From Streptomonospora salina (lineage in GTDB: Bacteria > Actinomycetota > Actinomycetes > Streptosporangiales > Streptosporangiaceae): 64,000 nt of DNA. Every line of letters starts with the position of its first letter. Position 1 is the first letter of the stretch. Below are positions 52,428 to 60,201 of the stretch, in pieces. Below the pieces are notes generated by a model. It saw nothing but the letters and a program-made list of their open reading frames with translations. It was not told where the DNA came from and did no database searches. Made by a program: the position numbers and the translations under genes. The DNA lies in contig NZ_JACHLY010000001.1 of the NCBI RefSeq assembly GCF_014204715.1, positions 248,001 through 312,000 on the forward strand, given 5' to 3'.

Positions 52428-53845
52428 CAGTCGCCCACCCCCGCAGCGGCCGGTTCAGCGGCCATGGCGTCGATGTCGGCATCGGAAACGAACGCGGCCC
52501 GCACCCGCACCGGAACCGGCGAGCCCTCCAGCTTCACGAACGCCACACCGGGAAGGTCCGGATCGAGCAGGTGGGCGTTGGCGCCCCGATCGCGCGCGCC
52601 CTCCCCGAGCACCATGTCCACCTGCGACGCCTCGTCCAGGCGCAGAGCCACCTTGTCGGGAAAGAGGTTGCGCAGGTTCAGCACCTCCTTGCGCGGATCC
52701 TGCAGCGCGGCCAGCACGCAGAACCCGACCGACCGGCCCTGACTGGTCAGCGTCGCTATCGCGTTCTCCGCCCGCCGGCGGATGTCGCGCTCAGGGTGGT
52801 AGGCGGTCAGGAACGCCACCTCGTCCAGCACCACCACCACGAACGGATCCCGCGTGCTGGGCACGTGCACGCGTTGGCGCCCCGCGTAGCGCTCGGCGCG
52901 CTCCTGCATCGCCGCAACCGCCGATTCCAGGAGGTCCACGGCGTCTTCGGCCGCATCGGCGTATCGGGCGAACAGCGGGCGTCCGAAGGAGAGTTCCATC
53001 CGCTTGGGATCGATCGCCCACACCTGCACCGTGCCCGCGTGGATGGCCGCAGTCATGGCGCGGATGGCCGACCACAGCACCGAACCCTTGCCCGCGCCGG
53101 TCACCCCGACCGTGAGCACGTGCGTGCCGTGCAGCCGCAGATACCACGGTTCGCCGTCCTCGCACCGGCCCACCGGCAGCCCCGACAGATCCGGATCCTC
53201 AGGCACCGGTAGCGCCTCGATCGGATCGGCGAGGGTGTCCCGGCGCGGGAACTCCAACACCACATCACGCGGCCCGCGCACCTCCACACGGCAAGAGGGA
53301 GCGCCGAAACCGTGCGCCAGCTCCGCCACACGGTTCTCGAAGTCGGCCGGGGCGGTACCGGCAACCAGGCGCACCCGCACCCGGTCGGCCCACGCCGAGC
53401 AGGTCACCCCGCGGATCTGCGGAAGGTACTGCCGTTCCAGGTAGGACTCGGCCAGGCCGGAGACGACGAGGACGGGTTGCCAGTGGCGCCGGTAGACCCA
53501 CAGCCACCGCCAGGCGGCCAGCGCCCGACGCGCAAGGCGAGTCTTGAACGACTTCGGCCACCGGCGCCACCAGACCAACAGAGCCACGTCGGCGAGCGTC
53601 CAGGCCGCGGCCAGCCCCAGCCAGCCGACGAGGTACGCCAGCAGCGCAGAGGCGCCCGCAGTTGCGACGGCCACGGGGAAGCGGAGCGGCAGCAGAACGA
53701 GGAGCCGCACTAGGCGCCAGAGGAAGCCCGCCACGACGACGATGCCCGGCGTCTCGACTACCGGAGCCGAGAAGCGGATGGTCTGCGCCGGTACCGGCGC
53801 GGTCGGTTGCACCTGCGTTGCTCCGGCGCTCTTGCGTCCCAGCAT
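52427..53845 (-). CDS. traB: FtsK/SpoIIIE-type conjugal DNA translocase (TraB/TraSA)
   Basis: A 472-residue membrane-anchored hexameric ATPase that pumps double-stranded DNA between mycelial cells. Two hydrophobic segments lie at about residues 30-90, Walker A is GVTGAGKGS with Lys253, and Walker B is FVVVVLDEVAFL near 345. TLTSQGRSVGFCVLAALQDPRKEVL is the FtsK-like region. The C-terminus is short, so the usual clt-binding winged helix is not obvious. It overlaps its upstream neighbour and repSA by single bases (TGATG), indicating tight coupling. Confidence 0.92.
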   Translation of the reverse strand: MLGRKSAGATQVQPTAPVPAQTIRFSAPVVETPGIVVVAGFLWRLVRLLVLLPLRFPVAVATAGASALLAYLVGWLGLAAAWTLADVALLVWWRRWPKSFKTRLARRALAAWRWLWVYRRHWQPVLVVSGLAESYLERQYLPQIRGVTCSAWADRVRVRLVAGTAPADFENRVAELAHGFGAPSCRVEVRGPRDVVLEFPRRDTLADPIEALPVPEDPDLSGLPVGRCEDGEPWYLRLHGTHVLTVGVTGAGKGSVLWSAIRAMTAAIHAGTVQVWAIDPKRMELSFGRPLFARYADAAEDAVDLLESAVAAMQERAERYAGRQRVHVPSTRDPFVVVVLDEVAFLTAYHPERDIRRRAENAIATLTSQGRSVGFCVLAALQDPRKEVLNLRNLFPDKVALRLDEASQVDMVLGEGARDRGANAHLLDPDLPGVAFVKLEGSPVPVRVRAAFVSDADIDAMAAEPAAAGVGD

Positions 53846-54096
53846 CACCGACCACCCCCGCTCTCGTCGTCGGCGCGGAGTGCGGCCAGTTCGGCGCGAG
53901 CCTCGTCGGCCACGGCGCGGGTTTCGGCATCGTCGGTCTGGTCGGCGATGCGGCCGAGGATGCTGGACTTCCACGCCAGCAGCGCCGCATCCGGACGTGG
54001 CCCGGAGCCGTTGAAGGCGGCGTTGCGGTGGGCGCGCAGGGCGTCCATAAACTCGGCGATCTCGCGCGGGCTGACCCGCGTTGACGGATCGGACAT
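53845..54096 (-). CDS. Small AICE protein of unknown function
   Basis: An 83-residue soluble helical protein (SPREIAEFMDALRAHRNAAFNG, then AETRAVADEARAELAALRADDE). No family is recognised. Its stop overlaps the traB start, so it is probably the first gene of the transfer/replication operon and may modulate TraB. The ATG start is near a TACTGA-containing leader. Confidence 0.75.
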   Translation of the reverse strand: MSDPSTRVSPREIAEFMDALRAHRNAAFNGSGPRPDAALLAWKSSILGRIADQTDDAETRAVADEARAELAALRADDESGGGR

Positions 54097-54148
54097 ACTG
54101 AAGAGACACCTCTTCCAGAGATTTCGCAGGTCTCGCAGGAGGGTTGAA

Positions 54149-54184
54149 GGGGCGGCCGAAGGTGTTGGCGCACCAGGCCGCCCC
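54149..54184. terminator. Hairpin after pra
   Basis: GGGGCGGCC (54149-54157) pairs with GGCCGCCCC (54176-54184) with an 18-base loop. It lies between pra and the transfer operon on the minus strand and probably separates the two transcripts, at least in part. Confidence 0.5.
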
Positions 54185-54204
54185 GCTTGCGTTCAGCGGA
54201 CTTC

Positions 54205-54642
54205 TCAGCCCGCGTCCTTGCCGCCGGAGCTACCGGCACCGGAGGCGGCACCGGCGGGAGCCTTGCGCGAGCCACCGCCGCCGGGCGTCTTCACCCCACG
54301 CGCGCGCAGCGAATAGGCCACGCGCGGGCGGCGGCCGGAGTCGTCGACGTAGGGCATGACGGACATCTGCTCGAACTCGACGGGCCGGAAGGGCAGGCCG
54401 GGCACCTCGTCGGGCAGGGTCGGGCAGTGCTCGGCGGCCACCTTCACCTTCACGCTCTTGGCCTTGCCGCGGGCTTCCGGATCGGCGTCGATCACATCCA
54501 CCGCCCACAGCGGCAGGCCCGTGTTCTTGTCCATCTGCGGACGCTTGGTCTCGAAGTCGGTGATCGCTTCCACTCCGAGCGCGTAGGCGCCGTGCGGGAA
54601 CACCGTCCCGAACTCCACCGGCAGCGCACCCTGAATCGCCAT
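54205..54642 (-). CDS. pra: Pra-type activator of replication, integration and excision
   Basis: A 145-residue protein matching the AICE Pra family: MAIQGALPVEFGTVFPHG at the start, WAVDVIDADPEARGKAKSVKVKV, PGLPFRPVEFEQMSVMPYVDD and YSLRARG. The C-terminus is Gly/Ala/Ser-rich and disordered. In pSAM2, Pra turns on rep-xis-int and is itself repressed by KorSA. The ATG at 54642 is chosen because GAGG lies six bases upstream and the family starts with MAI; two other ATGs precede it in frame. Operator-like repeats lie over its promoter. Confidence 0.87.
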   Translation of the reverse strand: MAIQGALPVEFGTVFPHGAYALGVEAITDFETKRPQMDKNTGLPLWAVDVIDADPEARGKAKSVKVKVAAEHCPTLPDEVPGLPFRPVEFEQMSVMPYVDDSGRRPRVAYSLRARGVKTPGGGGSRKAPAGAASGAGSSGGKDAG

Positions 54643-54684
54643 CATCCACCTCATGAACTATCAGACATACATTGAAACAAGATC

Positions 54685-54699
54685 TGACCTATCAGGTCA
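54685..54699. promoter_or_regulatory. KorSA-type operator 1
   Basis: TGACCT-ATC-AGGTCA is a perfect palindrome just downstream of the predicted pra transcription start. It shares TGACCTATCAGGT, in inverted orientation, with operator 2. Confidence 0.65.
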
Positions 54700-54706
54700 T
54701 GCTGCG

Positions 54707-54735
54707 ACTGTAGTCGCGCCAACCTGATAGGTCAA
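54707..54735 (-). promoter_or_regulatory. Promoter of pra
   Basis: On the minus strand TTGACC (54735-54730) and TACAGT (54712-54707) are separated by exactly 17 bases. The -35 hexamer lies within operator 2. Confidence 0.65.
54722..54732. promoter_or_regulatory. KorSA-type operator 2
   Basis: ACCT-GAT-AGGT, the inverted copy of operator 1, overlaps the -35 of pra. Centres of the two operators are 35 bases apart, about three helical turns, allowing cooperative or looped repression. Confidence 0.65.
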
Positions 54736-54763
54736 CTCCGAATCAGCGAAGATTCTGACAGGA

Positions 54764-55510
54764 TCAGTCGAGCGGATACACGTCGCGCAGCTCGTGGCGG
54801 TCACCAGGAAGAACGGCGTCGATGAGCTGGAGCGCGCGACCATCAGCGTCGTGGCCCGTGACCACGACGTTCAGCACCGGTGAGCCGGTCTGAATGGACA
54901 GCGCCGATGCCTCGTCCGACGACGCGGGACGCGCGATGATGCGCTCAACCGCGTGGTCGATCCGGACTTTCTTCCGCTCCAGCAGGTGACGGCGGATGCT
55001 GGATCCCAGGGGGTCCGGGGAGCTGAAGCGGGTACCGGCGGCCAGGTCAAGCGGGAACCAGGCCGAGACCAGCTCGTTGGGGCCGTCCTCCTCCTGAAGG
55101 ACGTACTGCCGCAGGAACGCCTTGGCCGGCCGCTCCAGCTCCAGCAGGTTCGCCACGTGCTCAGGGGCGACGACGATCCCGGCTTGCAGCAGCTCCGCCG
55201 CCTGCGCGTCCTCGGCGCCTTCCAGGAGTTCGAGCCCCGGACGCGCGCGCTCTTCGGCTGCCCTGGGCGTCTTGCCCCGGACGTAGGAGCCGGATCCCGT
55301 CTGCGTGAAGATCAGGCCCTCTTCGCGGAGCAGGTCGAGAGCGCTGATCACGGTCGGACGAGAGACGCCGAACTCGCTCGCCAATCGCCCCTCGGAGGGA
55401 AGCGAGTCCCCCGGTTGGTAGGTACCGGAGGTGATGCGTTCGCGCAGCGTCCGCGCCACTCGCTCATACTTGCGCTCGCCGCCGTTGGCTGCCATCCGGT
55501 ACCGTCCCAT
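54764..55510 (-). CDS. korSA: GntR/HutC-type repressor (KorSA-like)
   Basis: A 248-residue regulator. The GntR winged helix is at about residues 13-78 (LPSEGRLASEFGVSRPTVISALDLL), and the UTRA effector domain is at about 105-245. In pSAM2 the equivalent KorSA keeps pra off while the element is integrated. The gene lies directly upstream of pra with the operators in between. The ATG at 55510 is used; another at 55495 is nearly as good. Whether it responds to a ligand is unknown. Confidence 0.88.
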   Translation of the reverse strand: MGRYRMAANGGERKYERVARTLRERITSGTYQPGDSLPSEGRLASEFGVSRPTVISALDLLREEGLIFTQTGSGSYVRGKTPRAAEERARPGLELLEGAEDAQAAELLQAGIVVAPEHVANLLELERPAKAFLRQYVLQEEDGPNELVSAWFPLDLAAGTRFSSPDPLGSSIRRHLLERKKVRIDHAVERIIARPASSDEASALSIQTGSPVLNVVVTGHDADGRALQLIDAVLPGDRHELRDVYPLD

Positions 55511-55565
55511 AGTTCTCAGGTGCTCTATCAACTCAGGTTAACAACTGAATCTGTAGTTGACAGCC

Positions 55566-55784
55566 CTATAGGCGGTTTTCTCCTGGGCAGTGGTGCTGCC
55601 GCAGCACGACGGACAGCTCCCGGCGCAGCGCCTTGGCGTTGGGCGCCATCACACGCAGCTCCCCGTGCCACGCGGCCCACCAGCCCCGAGGCAACTGGCA
55701 GAAGTCGCACATGGGGAACTCGCGCCGCAACTCCTGTTCAATCAGGTCCCGTATGCGTCCGATCTCGGCCCCGAGGTCACCCAT
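55566..55784 (-). CDS. Small AICE protein, CDFC motif
   Basis: A 72-residue hypothetical protein. MGDLGAEIGRIRDLIEQELRREFPMCDFCQLPRGWWAAWHGELRV includes a CxxC pair and a Trp-rich centre. It overlaps the upstream gene by eight bases and ends 56 bases before the korSA-type gene, so all are likely co-transcribed. No family is recognised; function unknown. Confidence 0.65.
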   Translation of the reverse strand: MGDLGAEIGRIRDLIEQELRREFPMCDFCQLPRGWWAAWHGELRVMAPNAKALRRELSVVLRQHHCPGENRL

Positions 55785-56067
55785 CAATCCGCGCCCTCTC
55801 GGACGGGAGGTAAGCGCGAGCGGCCCGCGCGATCTCCGGCGCCTCGTCGGCGGACGCCCACGCCGAGGAGAGCAGGAAGTCACCGTTCCAGAGGAGTACT
55901 CGGCCACGGCTGTCGGCGGTGATCCAGACGGCCTCATCGGCACCGGGCACGCTCACCCGAAGCCCGGTGACACTCTCGATGAGGACGGCGTCCAGACCGT
56001 GCCATTCCAAACGGACCCGAAGCCCGTTCAGCACGGCCAGTTCATAGGCGAGGTTGCGATAGGCCAT
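55777..56067 (-). CDS. Small AICE protein of unknown function
   Basis: A 96-residue soluble protein predicted to be mostly beta: VLNGLRVRLEWHGLDAVLIESVTGLRVSVPGADEAVWITADSRGRVLLWNGD, followed by a helical end. No family is recognised. The ATG follows GGAGGGGG. It overlaps genes on both sides (one base upstream, eight downstream). Confidence 0.65.
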   Translation of the reverse strand: MAYRNLAYELAVLNGLRVRLEWHGLDAVLIESVTGLRVSVPGADEAVWITADSRGRVLLWNGDFLLSSAWASADEAPEIARAARAYLPSERARIDG

Positions 56068-56252
56068 CACGCCGCCCCCTCCTGCGACATGATGGCCCGC
56101 TCTCCGGTCCCACCGCAGTGCCAGCACGCTTCACGGGTGCGGCCGTCCTGCGGTTGTCCGATGTCATCGGGCCGGGTCGACCGGCGGAAGCGCACCCAGC
56201 GCCAGCCAAGGCCCCGGCAGGAGTGGCACGTTGTCCCCGCTTTCGCGTCCAT
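56067..56252 (-). CDS. Small AICE protein with two CxxC zinc knuckles
   Basis: A 61-residue protein with CHSCRGLGW and CWHCGGTG, the spacing of DnaJ-like zinc knuckles (CxxCxGxG). It probably binds one zinc and may contact nucleic acid or protein. The start is uncertain between the ATG at 56252 and a GTG three codons earlier. It is the first gene of the minus-strand cluster that leads to the korSA-type gene. Confidence 0.6.
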   Translation of the reverse strand: MDAKAGTTCHSCRGLGWRWVRFRRSTRPDDIGQPQDGRTREACWHCGGTGERAIMSQEGAA

Positions 56253-56356
56253 GGCGGTCACGATTCCGGTTGCGGTCACGTAAACCCATCCACACCGGCT
56301 ATCCCAACTGGGGATAATGACCGTGGCCGAGCCACGCGAGTGATCGAGAGGCCGCG

Positions 56357-57781
56357 ATGCCGCCCGGACGAGCACTTGATCCGATCGACATCCCCGCATG
56401 GGCATGGAGCCGGGAGGACACGCGGAGACTGCTGCAGGAGCGCGACATCGCCGGGTTGCTGCGCTTGGCTCAGCGGTACGGAGGCGCGAGTCAGACTCGC
56501 CTTGCCGCGGCGACGGGCATCGCTCAGGGCCGTGTCAGCGAGATCCTGAACGGACGCAAGCAGATCACGGCGCTCGACGTGATCGAGCGCATCGCCGACG
56601 GGCTCAACATGCCCGACTCCGCGCGCATGCTGTTCGGCCTGGCTCCACTGGACCTGACGATCCTCACCCAGCACCGCAGCGCCACCGCCGCCGCTGCCCC
56701 GCTCGTTCCCCCGCCTAGCGTGGAACCAGATGGGCAGCAGGAGGAGAGCGTGAAGCGTCGCGAATTCGTCGGACTGACCGGGGCGGCCCTGTTCGAGGCG
56801 GCCACCGGCCCCGCGATCGGGCTGGAGGACATCGCCAGCGCCCTCACCCGCTATGCGGGAGCGGCGACCGGCCAGCCGACACACCCGCCCGACCTCGCAT
56901 CACTCACCAAGGCGGTGCACGCGGCCAAGGCCGGGTACCAGGCGTGCCACTACGGCGAAGTCGCCCGACGACTGCCGGCACTGCTGAACCGGCTGGACGC
57001 GGCGACACGGCAGTTCGACGGTGACAGTCTCCTCACCGCGCACTCGCTCAGGGCCGAGGCGTACCACGTGGCGGCCAGCGTCCTGCTGAAGTCCGACGAA
57101 CGCGGGTTGGCCTGGCTTGCGGCCGACCGGAGTATGCAGGCGGCCGAGAACAGCGAGAACCCGGCCACCCTCGGAGCCAGCGCACGAATCGTCACCCGAG
57201 CATTGATGACCGACCGCCATTACGGCGCGGCGACCGAACTGGCGACCACGATGGCCGAACGCGTGGACACCACGGCCGAGGAGCCGACGGCGGATTCCGT
57301 CTCGGTCTACGGCGCATTGCTGCTAAGCGGAGCCGTCGCGGCGGCCAAACGCGAGAACCGCGGCCAGGCACGCGCCCTTCTGGACGAGGCGGAAGAGGCC
57401 GGCCGACGCTTGGGCGGCGATCACAACTACCAGTGGACGGCGTTCGGCCCCACCAACGTGCTCCTCCACCGTGTGAACACCGCCGTCGAGATGGGAGACG
57501 CGGGAAGCGCCATCGACCACGCGCGGCGGATCCGCCTGGACAACATCGACGTGACCGAACGCAAGGTCACCTTGTTCGTAGACGCGGCCCGCGCGTACAG
57601 CCAGTGGGGCAAGCTCGATCGAGCATTCGAGGCACTGGTCACGGCGGAGAACCTGGCCAGCGAAGAACTCAGCGCCCGCCCCTCCGTTCACACCCTGATC
57701 AACGACATCGGCACCCGCGCCACCGGACACCTGCGCGGCAACATCACCGACCTCGCGGAAAGAGTTGGCCTCACCCGATGA
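56357..57781 (+). CDS. XRE-family regulator with TPR-like C-terminal domain
   Basis: A 474-residue protein. A Cro/CI-type HTH lies at about residues 28-85 (RLAAATGIAQGRVSEILNGRKQITALDVIERIADGL), a linker contains KRREFVGLTGAALFEAA, and helical TPR-like repeats fill residues 150-470. Such proteins are frequent in actinomycetes and often sit next to a small enzyme gene they control. The ATG start is 105 bases from the divergent zinc-knuckle gene. Its stop overlaps the flavoprotein start (ATGA), so the pair is coupled. Confidence 0.85.
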   Translation: MPPGRALDPIDIPAWAWSREDTRRLLQERDIAGLLRLAQRYGGASQTRLAAATGIAQGRVSEILNGRKQITALDVIERIADGLNMPDSARMLFGLAPLDLTILTQHRSATAAAAPLVPPPSVEPDGQQEESVKRREFVGLTGAALFEAATGPAIGLEDIASALTRYAGAATGQPTHPPDLASLTKAVHAAKAGYQACHYGEVARRLPALLNRLDAATRQFDGDSLLTAHSLRAEAYHVAASVLLKSDERGLAWLAADRSMQAAENSENPATLGASARIVTRALMTDRHYGAATELATTMAERVDTTAEEPTADSVSVYGALLLSGAVAAAKRENRGQARALLDEAEEAGRRLGGDHNYQWTAFGPTNVLLHRVNTAVEMGDAGSAIDHARRIRLDNIDVTERKVTLFVDAARAYSQWGKLDRAFEALVTAENLASEELSARPSVHTLINDIGTRATGHLRGNITDLAERVGLTR

Positions 57782-58311
57782 GCGACAAGAAGGTCCTCTA
57801 CATCATCGTCTGCGCCGCCGGCCCCGCCGGAGACGTCGGCGTCCTGATCGACCAGGCCCACGAACGAGGTTGGACCGTTCAACTCATCTCCACGCCGGCC
57901 GCTCTCGCGTTCATCGACACCGACGCCTTGGAAAAGCAGACCGGGCGCCCCGTCCGCAGCGCGCACCGAGCACCGGGATCCCCGCGATCTCCGAAGGCCG
58001 ATGCAATCGTCATCGCCCCAGCCAGCTTCAACACCATCAACAAACTCGCCAACGGCATAGCCGACACCTACGCCCTAGACGTCGTCAACGAGGCCATCGG
58101 TCTCGGCATCCCCACCGTTATCCTGCCTTTCGTAAACTCCGCCTACGCCAATCGGGCACCATTCCGGCAAAGCATTGAATCGCTTCAGGCCGAGGGTGTT
58201 CCCGTGTTGATGGGCCCTGGAGCGTTTCAACCGCACGAGACAGGGGGTGGAGAAAGGATTCTAAATAGCTTCCCTTGGATTATCGCCTTAGACAGAGTCG
58301 AAACTACCTAA
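57778..58311 (+). CDS. Flavoprotein, PPC-decarboxylase-like fold
   Basis: A 177-residue protein with a Rossmann-like flavodoxin fold: KVLYIIVCAAGPAGDVGVLIDQAHERGWTVQLISTPAAL, then ADAIVIAPASFNTINKLANGIADTYALDVVNEAIG, the N-x-I-x-K/A-N-G FMN-binding region of the Dfp/EpiD/UbiX class. It probably binds FMN; no decarboxylase Cys is evident. It is coupled to the XRE gene as cargo of the element. GC content starts to drop in its last 150 bases. Confidence 0.82.
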   Translation: MSDKKVLYIIVCAAGPAGDVGVLIDQAHERGWTVQLISTPAALAFIDTDALEKQTGRPVRSAHRAPGSPRSPKADAIVIAPASFNTINKLANGIADTYALDVVNEAIGLGIPTVILPFVNSAYANRAPFRQSIESLQAEGVPVLMGPGAFQPHETGGGERILNSFPWIIALDRVETT

Positions 58312-58357
58312 GTTCTTTACAGCCCCCTTCACCCAGTCACACGAATTCTGGTTTACC

Positions 58358-58978
58358 GTGACATCTATAGCCTCCCTAATTATCTCCTCATTCGCCGCGA
58401 TAATCGCCCTTGCCGCCTTATGGAAAACTCATTTGGCAAGATTTCGCCCAATAGCAACCACAGGAAAGCTGCGACTTAGAATATATGAAATCGAAAATCA
58501 AGATAGTACTTGGTTTATACCTCAACTCGATGTTCCGATCATGCTCGTAAATACAGGCGCCAAGATCGGAACAATTAACGACATCCGCATTGTTGCGCGC
58601 TACCCAGATATTCCAATTCCGAACGCCCGGGAAATTTTTCCTTGGCATTGCGTGGTGGACTCTGGAGAGTTTGAACTGGAAGCTATACATAGATTTACTT
58701 GGCTCAAAAAGGCGCGTCTGCGTGATTCTTCTGGCATAGCTCTTCAGCCAGGAGTTCCCGTGAGCATGCACATCGTCCTAGACACTCGATGGGACGACGC
58801 AGTAATACAAAAGATTGAATTCGAGCTCCAAATTTCAAGTGACTCAAAACACAAATGGACTCCAATTGAACGGTGGACTCACCACATCTCCCCTTCAGTC
58901 TGGCAGCATCTTATAGACGGAACTTCCTTCTCTGTCGACCCTCATACCAGCCCACGCAAAGAACCGCTAGATCGGTGA
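58358..58978 (+). CDS. AT-rich membrane-anchored protein, 3' end truncated by IS982-family insertion
   Basis: A 206-residue protein with one N-terminal membrane segment (SLIISSFAAIIALAALW, residues 5-23) and a soluble, beta-rich remainder (VPIMLVNTGAKIGTINDIRIVARY, VPVSMHIVLDTRWDD). No family is recognised. Codon use is strongly AT-biased compared with everything around, so it is a recent acquisition. The last codons and the stop (58967-58978) are supplied by the IS end, hence the native C-terminus is lost. The GTG start is tentative; there is no clear ribosome site. Confidence 0.6.
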   Translation: MTSIASLIISSFAAIIALAALWKTHLARFRPIATTGKLRLRIYEIENQDSTWFIPQLDVPIMLVNTGAKIGTINDIRIVARYPDIPIPNAREIFPWHCVVDSGEFELEAIHRFTWLKKARLRDSSGIALQPGVPVSMHIVLDTRWDDAVIQKIEFELQISSDSKHKWTPIERWTHHISPSVWQHLIDGTSFSVDPHTSPRKEPLDR

Positions 58979-58988
58979 TGGGGGTTTG
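58967..58988. repeat. Left terminal inverted repeat of the IS982-family element
   Basis: 22 bases starting CTAGATCGGTGATGGG; pairs with the right end with two mismatches. Confidence 0.8.
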
Positions 58989-58997
58989 GTGGCCTGG

Positions 58998-59918
58998 TCA
59001 GTGGTCGTAGGCGATCAGTGACCGCTTGATCGGGGCATCGATCAGCCAGTTGTGCCAGATCGCGGCGTTGAGCGCGCAGATGCGCTGGCAGGTGCGCGCC
59101 CAGAGCCCTTCAGTGGTGCGCGCGGCGTGGCGCTCCAGCCCCAGCTGGTTCTTCAGCGTCCAGATGACCGCCTCGATCCGCTGGCGCAGCCACCCGGGAA
59201 ACGAGGGGTTCTCGGGCTCGTCCGCGCGGGCCGGGCGGAGGAGCGGATGGCCCAGCCCGGCCGCGGCGCTCTCGATGCCGGCCCCGGCGAAGCCCTTGTC
59301 GCACACGATCGGGCCCGGCCCCGGTGCGGGCGGCTGGGCGTGGAGCAGGTGCAGGGCCTGCTTGCGTTCGTCCAGCTCCTTGGGGTGGGCCAGGCTGAAG
59401 GCGCAGACCGCCCCGTCGGCGGTGGTGACGAGCATGAGCTTGGCGCCCCAGTAGAAGGCGTGGTGGGAGGCGTCGCGGCCGTATCCGGCGATTTCGCCCA
59501 GGCCGGAGCGGTTGACCGTGACCCGGGAGGCGCCGCAGCGCAGCGGGGTGCCGTCCATCAGCCGCAGCTTCTCCTGCCAGGTCGGAACCGCCCGGGCCAG
59601 CCACATGGAGGCGGCGAGCAGGGCCGGTGCCGCATCGCGCAGGTGGCGGTTGTACTCGGACTGGCCGGGCAGGCGGGGGAAGAGGTGGCCGATCCGGTCG
59701 GGTGCGGCGCGCATCCAGTGGCGTTCGGAGTCGCAGCGCAGCAGGGCTTGGGCGATGGCGACGCAGACGAGTTCGGCGTCGGTGAGCAGCCGGGCGGGGC
59801 CGCGTTTTCCCGGTTTCCTGCCCGAGGGCAGGACGTGGTCGTCCAGGTGGACGTAGAGTGCGGTGAGAAGGGCGTCCAGGTTCGTGTTCACAGCTTGAGC
59901 ATGGGCGCCCTTCGTCAT
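58998..59918 (-). CDS. IS982-family DDE transposase
   Basis: A 306-residue transposase: TNLDALLTALYVHLDDHVL at the start, LLTDAELVCVAIAQALLRCDSERHWMRAA, then the DDE-type core with LMDGTPLRCGASR (first Asp), GYGRDASHHAFYWGAKL, PIVCDKGFAGAG (second Asp) and RIEAVIWTLKNQLGLERH (Glu). This order is diagnostic for IS982. The frame is intact. The start is ATG; an alternative in-frame start lies nine codons in. Confidence 0.9.
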   Translation of the reverse strand: MTKGAHAQAVNTNLDALLTALYVHLDDHVLPSGRKPGKRGPARLLTDAELVCVAIAQALLRCDSERHWMRAAPDRIGHLFPRLPGQSEYNRHLRDAAPALLAASMWLARAVPTWQEKLRLMDGTPLRCGASRVTVNRSGLGEIAGYGRDASHHAFYWGAKLMLVTTADGAVCAFSLAHPKELDERKQALHLLHAQPPAPGPGPIVCDKGFAGAGIESAAAGLGHPLLRPARADEPENPSFPGWLRQRIEAVIWTLKNQLGLERHAARTTEGLWARTCQRICALNAAIWHNWLIDAPIKRSLIAYDH

Positions 59919-59935
59919 GTCCGCAGGAGTTCCGA

Positions 59936-59957
59936 CAAACTCCCATCAACGATCTAG
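59936..59957. repeat. Right terminal inverted repeat of the IS982-family element
   Basis: 22 bases ending CGATCTAG, the imperfect reverse complement of 58967-58988. Confidence 0.8.
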
Positions 59958-60115
59958 TTGATCCTCACAATTTACATGACTTCACTCGGGGGAAATCTGA
60001 TCTGCCGCGCGAACGTTTCACGTCACCGTCGCACCAGATCCTGCCCCCGAATACAGACGGCGACAGTGAGTGAACATCTCATAGTCTTTGCCGAATTGAG
60101 CTGTATGGGATCAAG

Positions 60116-60201
60116 GCGACGGCGCTCCGCGCCGTCGCGCCCGGCTTTCCGTCCGCACGCTCGGGCTGCGGGCTGGCGCCCGGTCCCGAGCGTGCGGACG
60201 G
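60116..60201. other. Two adjacent perfect hairpins near the right end of the AICE
   Basis: GCGACGGCGC (60116-60125) pairs with 60129-60138 around TCC. Eleven bases further, a 17-base arm (60149-60165) pairs exactly with 60185-60201 around a 19-base loop. Candidates are a terminator pair, a single-strand origin or a transfer locus. Confidence 0.45.

Larger units (their letters stand above)
58967..59957 (-). mobile_element. Complete IS982-family insertion sequence
   Basis: A 991-base element with a single intact transposase gene and 22-base terminal inverted repeats (20 of 22 identical), starting CTAGATCG. No convincing target duplication is seen in the flanks (CCG before, TTGAT after). Confidence 0.85.
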
